From Gyrodactylus bullatarudis (Eukaryota; Platyhelminthes; Monogenea; Gyrodactylidea; Gyrodactylidae): a stretch of DNA of 64,000 nucleotides. The translations under genes were made by a program, and so were the position numbers. The notes beneath the pieces are model-generated. The model was not told where the DNA came from. It ran no database searches and saw nothing but the letters and a program-made list of their open reading frames with translations. The DNA lies in assembly GCA_012064415.1 (NCBI GenBank), contig SSNU01000311.1, positions 124,001 to 188,000 on the forward strand, written 5' to 3'. This document shows positions 56,865-64,000 of the stretch, in pieces. Position 1 is the stretch's first letter, and every line of letters starts with the position of its first letter.

Positions 56865-58534
56865 TCACCTCTTTTGGGATGTTAGTCGTTTCACTTCGTC
56901 ACATGTGGCAGTATTTTCATCTCTACTAGCCATATTGTTAAGGGAATTTTTAGAGGACGATGACTTCAAAAGGGACAACATTTGAGATTGATTTTTCGAT
57001 CCAAAATATTTGATACTAAGATCGTTGTCATCTTCTTCAATTGTTTGAATTTCTTTACGACCCAATTCCGGGGTGGAATTTTGTGATTGGGTTTCTGAGC
57101 AGACGAGACTTTGTTTCTCATCATTTTCAGTTTCACGGTGATAAAAATAATTGAAATTTGACACAATAACCGGTACTGGGAGAGCAATTGTCAAAACACC
57201 AGCAATAGCACATAAAGATCCGACTAGTTTACCCCACACTGTTACAGGTCTCATGTCGCCATAGCCGACTGTTGTCATTGTTACTACAGCCCACCAAAAA
57301 CCATCGGGAATACTTACGAAATATGTATGATCGGCATCAGCTTCAGCAAAATAGACCGCTGAAGAAAACAGGATAACGGAAATAAGCAAGAAAAATACTA
57401 GTAATGCCAACTCCCTGACACTTGCTCTAAGCGTTTGTCCAAGAATTTGGAGACCTTTGGAATGACGTGAGAGTTTAAATATCCTGAATACTCTTACCAA
57501 TCTGATGACTCTGAGGATGGCTAAGGAAGTGGTTTGATTCTGAGCTTTTTGATCATCATGCAGAACTGTACCGAGAGTAATGAAATATGGAATAATTGAG
57601 AAAATGTCAATCAAATTCATAACCTCCTTCCAGAAAGCAATTTTCTCTGGACATGAAGCAAATCTGACGAGCAATTCAAAACCAAACCAAATTATACAAG
57701 TTGTTTCGATGATAAAGAAGGGCTGATCGAGGGTGGGTACATCATCTTCTTCAATTGAAAAACTTTCCATTGAATTTGGATCGACGTTAGGAAATACTCG
57801 TACACGATATTGTTTGAAATTTGGCAATGTTTCTACACAAAATATGACTATTGACAAGATGATAACAGTCACTGAGGTAATAGCTACCACACGGGCAGCT
57901 TTAGAACTTTCCGGGTACTCAAATAATAGCCAGACTTTCTTTTGAAGGCGATTTCTGGGCAACGGTTTCACTTCCTCCTTGACAAAGCCTTCCTCTTCTC
58001 GATATTTCTCAAGAACTTCTTCACCAAGCTCATAAAATTTGATTTCTTCCGTGAATACATCAATTGGCACATTTACTGGCCTTCTGAGGCGACCACCACT
58101 CTGATAAAAGTAAAGGATTCCATCGAAACTCAGACGATTTCGATCAAAAAAATATTCATCTCGAACTGGATCATAATATTTACATCTTTTCTTTGGATTT
58201 CCTAATAGAGAATCGGGAAATTGGCTGACTGTTTTTATTTGGGTTTCATATCGTAAACCACTAACGTTGATTGTTATACGCTGAGTTGATTCAAGGTCTG
58301 AATTTTTACTTCCTTCAATATCACTGATTTCTTCGTCTTGTTCCAGTCGGTGTAACGACCTGAAATGAGAAAAAACAAATGATTGTCACATATTCCTAGC
58401 AAAATTTTAAAGAAATAATCAAACTTGAAATGATTATGATCTGAATCTTTTAGCCAAAGGGGCGAAGATTTTGGCTTTGGATAATTGTCATGCGACAACT
58501 TGGTCGAGTTTATAACCAAGCTTGCTGCATTCAT
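56865..58534 (-). CDS. Shaker-type (Kv1) voltage-gated potassium channel
   Basis: Exons 58425-58534 and 56865-58359 give 534 aa (Drosophila Shaker isoforms about 640). A T1 tetramerisation domain (about residues 60-150) begins [12 protein letters not shown] and ends with [20 protein letters not shown]1 to S6 follow at about 194-212, 250-268, 283-299, 316-333, 352-374 and 416-438. S4 is fully charged ([20 protein letters not shown]). The selectivity filter TVGYGD is at 400-405. S6 has [13 protein letters not shown], the PxP hinge diagnostic of Shaker-family channels. The C-terminus ends SQKR, so the usual PDZ ligand (xT/SDV) is absent. The single intron (65 nt) follows residue 36; its donor GTTTGA is weak, so the short N-terminal exon is the least certain part. 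Role: delayed or A-type outward K+ current. Confidence 0.95.
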
Positions 58535-61500
58535 AATATGAAATAATGAATAGTATTATTCTGATCTAGTTTAATATAATTGAAATTTTTAAAATGTACA
58601 AAAAGTTGGCTCATTACTATTAGAATAAGTGTAAGTAAGTGTGCTCAATATGCTGGCAGTCGATATTTTTGGAATAAATTTTAATCTAAGAGAAATATGC
58701 CTATTCTTAATAATATAATGAGTTTAGCAGACAAACAAACAATTTGTTAAATATTCAAGGTAAGACATTCTCAAATAGATATATATTCTAAATGTATTCT
58801 CAGAGAGTACAGGTATTCCAACTTTTCAAAAACTTTAGCAACTTATAAATTGATAATTATCAATGAAAGCCAACTGTTATTCCCCTGGATTCTGATAAGT
58901 TCAGGAGACTAAAACAAGTGAATAGCAGGTTTTTATTTCTAGACAAATGAAAAGATACCTACCAAGGAAGGAAGAAAATCTATTGATGGAATTGTTATTC
59001 ATGTTTTTTAGTTCTTGTATCTATCTTTCCATCTTTCTATCTCTGGAAGGAGGAAAAGTGTTAAAATAAAAAATTGAGTGAAATGAAAGGAAACTAAGAC
59101 TGATCGGATCAATGATAAAAAATGTGATCTCGAATTCTTGTGTATATTCTTCATCCCGAGATGAAAACAAGAATGCAAAGATCTGCTAGAGAACAAATTT
59201 ATAATATAAATTAATAAAAGATCGTAGATTTCCTAGTTTAAAGGCAGAAAATATTGCAATTTCAGCAAAAAGAAGTTGGAGGCCTCTTTGAGTTCAGCTA
59301 AAGAAAACTTTTCCTGATCTATAATTTAGAGCTGATATGCCTGGGTTAAAAAATGATGATTTAATACTGAATAAAATTAATTAGAAATGAACGAAATACA
59401 TATTTGTTCGTGATCTACTTTATTTATAAATAATAGAGATTAATTTTCTGTTTTTTTTTCTTTTTATGATAATTGCTTCATAACGGCAAATCATATTGAA
59501 TCTTCTATCATTAAGATGGAATGAAAATGTATACTGATTGCTATTGCACTCTCGATGTGTTAGACCTCCAAATAACTTGGTGCAATGTCAAAGAAACCAA
59601 ATAGATATACTTGATTTAGTTTTTAATCATCATTATTATGCCTGGTTATGTCGAAACCTAGGATATAGTCTATCTCTATCATGAAAGATTTATTATTAAT
59701 ATCACATGTTAGAAATCATACAATGCAAGTTTTTTCCAAAAATACATTAAAATCGTTTTAGAACGCTAATAGGTTTTTACGATGGATTTTTTCATCAATG
59801 AAATTTAAATCAAAAGCAAGTATTGAGTAGTGAGTTCAAAATGAAGAGTTTTTTTTCTTCTTTATTTAGTCAATAGGAAGAGGAACTTTGTAGTCATAAG
59901 AGTGTTATGTTATTGCTGAATGAAACTGATTCATTTGTATTTATCCATCTATTCTCAGGAAGTTTATTTCTCCTGTTAAACACTTATTTATTCTCGTTAT
60001 TTGATCAAGGATCGATTTCGCTATTAGAAATAAAAAACACACTTTTTACAAGTCGGAAAACGAATACATAAATGACTACTGATATATAGTTAGTTTGCTA
60101 TTCCATATCTATCTACTAGTTATCTATCCAGCACTGGAGAGATTTTCAAAATCTATCTGAAATATTATTATTAAAATTAATTTGGATCAATATCTATCAT
60201 TAATTTTGAACGGAACAAACCAGAATATATAAAAATATATCGATCTTACTCTCTTATAAGGTTACATTGGTGTATTTATCAAGGAAGAAATACAGGAATA
60301 GTAAAGTCAAGCAAAAGAAATATCAGTAGTGGTAGCATTGCTGTATCCATGGTGTGAGGGTAAGCATGGTATCCTCAAAAAGACAGTGAAACTATAATTT
60401 TTTTACATGATAAGGATTAAAAATATCTGGTCTTGCTCAAATACTGAATAATGAATTACATCATAATCTTGTAAAATACGAGATTCTACGTGTGTAATTT
60501 CTTGTCAATATAAACATTTTTCTGTGGCTATTTAATCATAGTCATATCACTTATATTATTGTTTTTGTGAATTCAAGAGAGTCGAATAGAGGATCATTTA
60601 TATGATTTTAGAATCTTTCTGGTTTTGAAGGAAATATTTAGAATAGCTCGATTTTTATTTTGGTCTTTTTACGAATACATATATTATATATTTATAGTAG
60701 TATATGCGAAAAGAATGATATATAAAAAAGAATTTATATTACACTCAATAAATCAACTCTAAATAATTCTATCCTGTATAAGGGAATGTCTAATAGATCA
60801 AAGGATCAGCGTTGCCTTTGCCTTCTCATCTTAATCGCGTTCTCTTTTTCTTGGATAAAAAATATCTATAAAAATATTTTTTACGATAAAAATGCATATT
60901 TCGAGATTAGAAAAAAAGCCAAACGAACAATTGTTTCTCCTCTACGAACTAAATCAGTAAAAGTATGTAATTGATTCCGAACAAGTTCAAAAATCCTGAA
61001 CACGATTCAAAAGGGGGTTTCATCAATCAGTGTAACTGGAAATGTTATGTATTTGGTGAGACAAAAGATTTCAGAATTCAGTATGATTATAATGCAAGTT
61101 TTCTTGTTGAGGTAAAAAAATTTTAGGACAGTAATTAACAAAATCTATTCACCTGAATAAATTTGGGATATAAGCCCTGTATGCTTGATGATTTATTATT
61201 GCAAATGTAACCAGAAAAGGAATTTTTACACAAAAGAAGTAAAGCTAACTGAAATATCCAAGAATAATCAATCACATTGATTAGAAGAAAGAAGAGGAAA
61301 AATATAATACATAATTTCATCTTTTTTCAGTTCCCTACCAAATTATTTTCTCATAGATATAGGTATATATTCCTGAGAAATTGGGCGAGGTTCCCTTTTT
61401 AAATTTATAACTCAAGTGGACATTAAAATATTCACAATATACTCAAAAATGTATGTATGGATCTACATAATGTAATTCCATGTTCATAAAAATTTCAAAG

Positions 61501-63847
61501 GACATGACACAAATGTGAAATGTCTCTCAGTAGTCCAATGGGATGAATTCTTAATAATTTAACATGTAGAGAAATTTGATTTAAAAATTCTGCGATACCG
61601 CTCTAACTTTGAGTGGGAAGTAAAATGGGATGTAATTTTATAGGAAAGTGTTATCAGTTCAGCTTTCATGTTAGAGATAGTAGAAATTAATAAAAATAAT
61701 AACTTGAACATAAAACGGAGTGCTCTAATATTGACTTTATTGCTTTGAATTTTTAAGAATATTCTCTATCCACGGTAGCCTTGAGTCTTGATTAGTTTGC
61801 TCTAAGACCTCTCATACATACATAGAGGGAATCCCATTAAAAACACAGTATCAGTAATACTTTCCTCTAGAAAAGAAATCTTTCACTACAAGAAATAATT
61901 CAGTGTAATCTCCAACTTCCTGTCTTATGCTTAGTGCATTTATTGTGCATGCAAATGTATCATTCAGAATCAAGGCCTGTACTAAATTTGTACTTTCAGA
62001 GTATTTCATTTGATTCAATCCTACGCTATGCTCAAATCGACCAAATGTATTCCTAATTGAAGGACATCTTTAATGAATGAGGAAATTGAAATCACAGGGA
62101 AAGAAGGGGTGAATTTGGTGATGATTGACTTTCTGTTTCTCTTCTTCTACCCATTGCTAAGCTGTCGGCTTGTTTGAAAATATTAATAATAATAAAACAA
62201 AAAATGATTAAAGTTACACATTAAATCAAACAAATGCAGTATAATGAAGCCCAACTAAAATAATAATAATTTTTCCAGTCAGTCAGAATTGAATGCAGAG
62301 GAGAATTATTTAATAAAAAATGATAATATGAACTGAATCACACACATTATAACTGTTCTATTTTCTCAATACATTCATCTGTAGAGAACTCCTCGACTCC
62401 TGAATGTATTTAGCCGTGTATATGCAATCATTTTAAGCATTGAAAGCTAAGTTTGAAAATGTTTTTACAAATATTTTTTAAGATTTTCGGGATTTCAATA
62501 ATACTAGAAAGCCGGATATGCTGAATCTGTTAAAATGCATAACCTCATTATCGTCTGGGAGTCGAATTTCGATTTTTTGATCATTTTCACTACTTGAAAA
62601 TTAATGAAATTTCGACAAATCGAAATCCCTCAAAAATGATGGATCTTTTGAAAAAATTTTCGGCAATATTTAGCTTTTTTGTCTTATTGAGATCCTGAAA
62701 TTCAATTTTTGATCACTCTCTCACTATGAAATTGATAAAAATTTCCTGTTCAAAGTTCAAAACATAGGATTTTTCAGAATTTTTTTCTTCAAATCGTAAA
62801 AGTGGGCAACATGAGTAGGATTCCAAAAAATCTTTAACATATCCGAATTTTGGATGAAAAAACCGAGGTTTTCGTAAAAATCGCAGATTCCCAACTTCAT
62901 ATCAATTAGCTTTATTTAAAAATACTCCAACATTTCTGGAAGAGAGGGTAGATTATTTGGATCTTTTAATTATACCTAATCCGATTGAAATTCTTTCACC
63001 ATAAGTTCAAGTATCTGCTTATTACTAAAATCTGTTCGAGAGTTGTAATCTATTCTATAGACTTTGGATGAGTTTTGAGACATTTCTTCTACATAGAGAT
63101 ACCCTCTCAGAATATGGTTCCAAGTGAATTGATCATTTCTTACATTTCACATCTCAACTACAATAATAAATCGATTATAAATTGTTTCATAAAAATTAAT
63201 TCCTTCCTACACACACATCTTGTAACAATAAAACATATAATAATGATAGAATATTCTAGTTATTATTATTAATTAAATTATAGATCCCACTAGTACTATC
63301 AATTCTTTCGTAAATTAATTCCCCCTCTTTTCCTTATAGATGGGAAATTTCTTAGATTTGAGCTCACATCTGTCAAGTGGTAAGGTTTATGCATCTAATC
63401 CATTCTATAGAAGATATGAATTTGTTAAATATCTTCAAGTGTAAATAAGAAGTTAATGTATTACATTATTTTGGTGTAAGAACTGGACATGATTATCATC
63501 AAGTAAATAAAGATAAGTTGGGATCAAATTTAGATGTGAAAGTATTGATTATCTCAAGTTGATGAAAAAATTTCCTCTTTAACAAAATGTTCAATTTATT
63601 CCATATTACTCAATTTCTCCCTCTTTCCAATTTCTGTCTAATTTTCTCTCTCCTCTTCTTCTTTACTCCTAATTCTCGTACTGTAATGTCCAAACCATTT
63701 TTTTCTAAAATTAATCAATGTTGGCATTTTTTACAAGCAATTTCTCTCCTTAGTGAGAAAATGGAAGGAAGTCAGAAATAAAACGAATTTTCTTTTCTTT
63801 TATTTGAGAAAGATGACTTTAGAGTGAATTCTCTTTCCTCTACCCAG
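58535..63847. other. Gene-free AT-rich interval
   Basis: No protein-coding gene, tRNA or large TIR element is supported. At 62785-62925 there is a degenerate dispersed repeat (GTAAAAGTGGGCAACATGAG then CCCAACTTCATATCAATTAG), with a further copy at 26462-26540 and partial ones near 10450, 11760 and 25620. A small ORF at 63587-63781 begins with a hydrophobic, signal-like segment but has no support beyond that. Confidence 0.45.
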
Positions 63848-63930
63848 GTTTAAAGATCCCCTTTACCTGGCATACAACACACATGGAGTATACCTCTCTT
63901 TATCTTCAGCACAGAAATTACAATGGAAAA
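63848..63930 (+). CDS. Possible internal exon running off the right edge
   Basis: 83 bases bounded by a good acceptor (CTCTACCCAG, ending at 63847) and a GT donor (GTAATA at 63931). Read with one leading base it is open and protein-like: FKDPLYLAYNTHGVY then LSLSSAQKLQWK. No family recognised. It could be an exon of a gene continuing beyond 64000 or a chance ORF. Confidence 0.25.
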
Positions 63931-64000
63931 GTAATAACTATTTATTCTTTCAACTTGTTATCAGGGTATTCCTTTATCAAATAACTTACACATTAATAAA

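Noticed and set aside
1..64000. CRISPR arrays, bacterial operons, riboswitches, prophage
   Set aside because: None present: genes are spliced, with TATA and polyadenylation signals, and no regularly spaced direct repeats were seen.

Overview
The window looks like nuclear DNA from a small, very AT-rich animal (bilaterian) genome. Support comes from eukaryotic genes with GT-AG introns, TATA boxes and AATAAA signals, and from animal-type genes: a Shaker-type potassium channel, a bestrophin chloride channel, a seven-helix receptor, an HLH regulator of Id type and secreted precursors. Intron sizes are bimodal: several are only 25, 29, 56, 65 or 68 nt, while others in the same window run to 2.3-4.8 kb. 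Introns near 25 nt are known from simplified spiralians such as dicyemids, but I cannot place the species from this window alone.

Layout. 0.2-2.4 kb: DNA topoisomerase I (+). 4.8-15.2 kb: a lineage-specific family of small secreted, acidic, cysteine-containing proteins. It has four intact genes in two divergent pairs plus two decayed copies. The pairs are identical 1,161-bp inverted copies, and the left copy ends at a single N (assembly gap). Between them is an intronless seven-helix receptor (12.6-13.7 kb). 15.6-19.3 kb: a 1,213-aa mucin-like type I membrane protein (+). 21.6-32.3 kb: an eight-exon bestrophin (-) whose long introns hold several transposable elements. 34.1-35.9 kb: a TTAA-flanked piggyBac element with a broken transposase. 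36.1-36.7 kb: an orphan ORF (-). 38.0-42.2 kb: a three-exon secreted Cys-rich peptide precursor (-). 45.8-46.8 kb: NOP53-like ribosome biogenesis factor (+). 47.4-49.8 kb: six-exon CDK5-like kinase (+). 54.2-54.8 kb: Id/emc-like HLH protein (+). 56.9-58.5 kb: Shaker-type Kv channel (-). The last 5.5 kb is essentially gene-free, with one possible exon at the right edge.

The genes form no pathway or operon; housekeeping genes (TOP1, NOP53), excitability genes (Kv1, bestrophin) and lineage-specific secreted or surface proteins sit side by side. The distinctive content is the mobile DNA: one full-length but disabled piggyBac, two piggyBac-like MITEs, a foldback element with 393-bp perfect arms nested in another TIR element inside a bestrophin intron, other hairpin repeats, and a tRNA-like unit overlapping a hammerhead-ribozyme-like core. 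All coding models were read by eye from reading frame and splice-site consistency; none was tested by alignment software.
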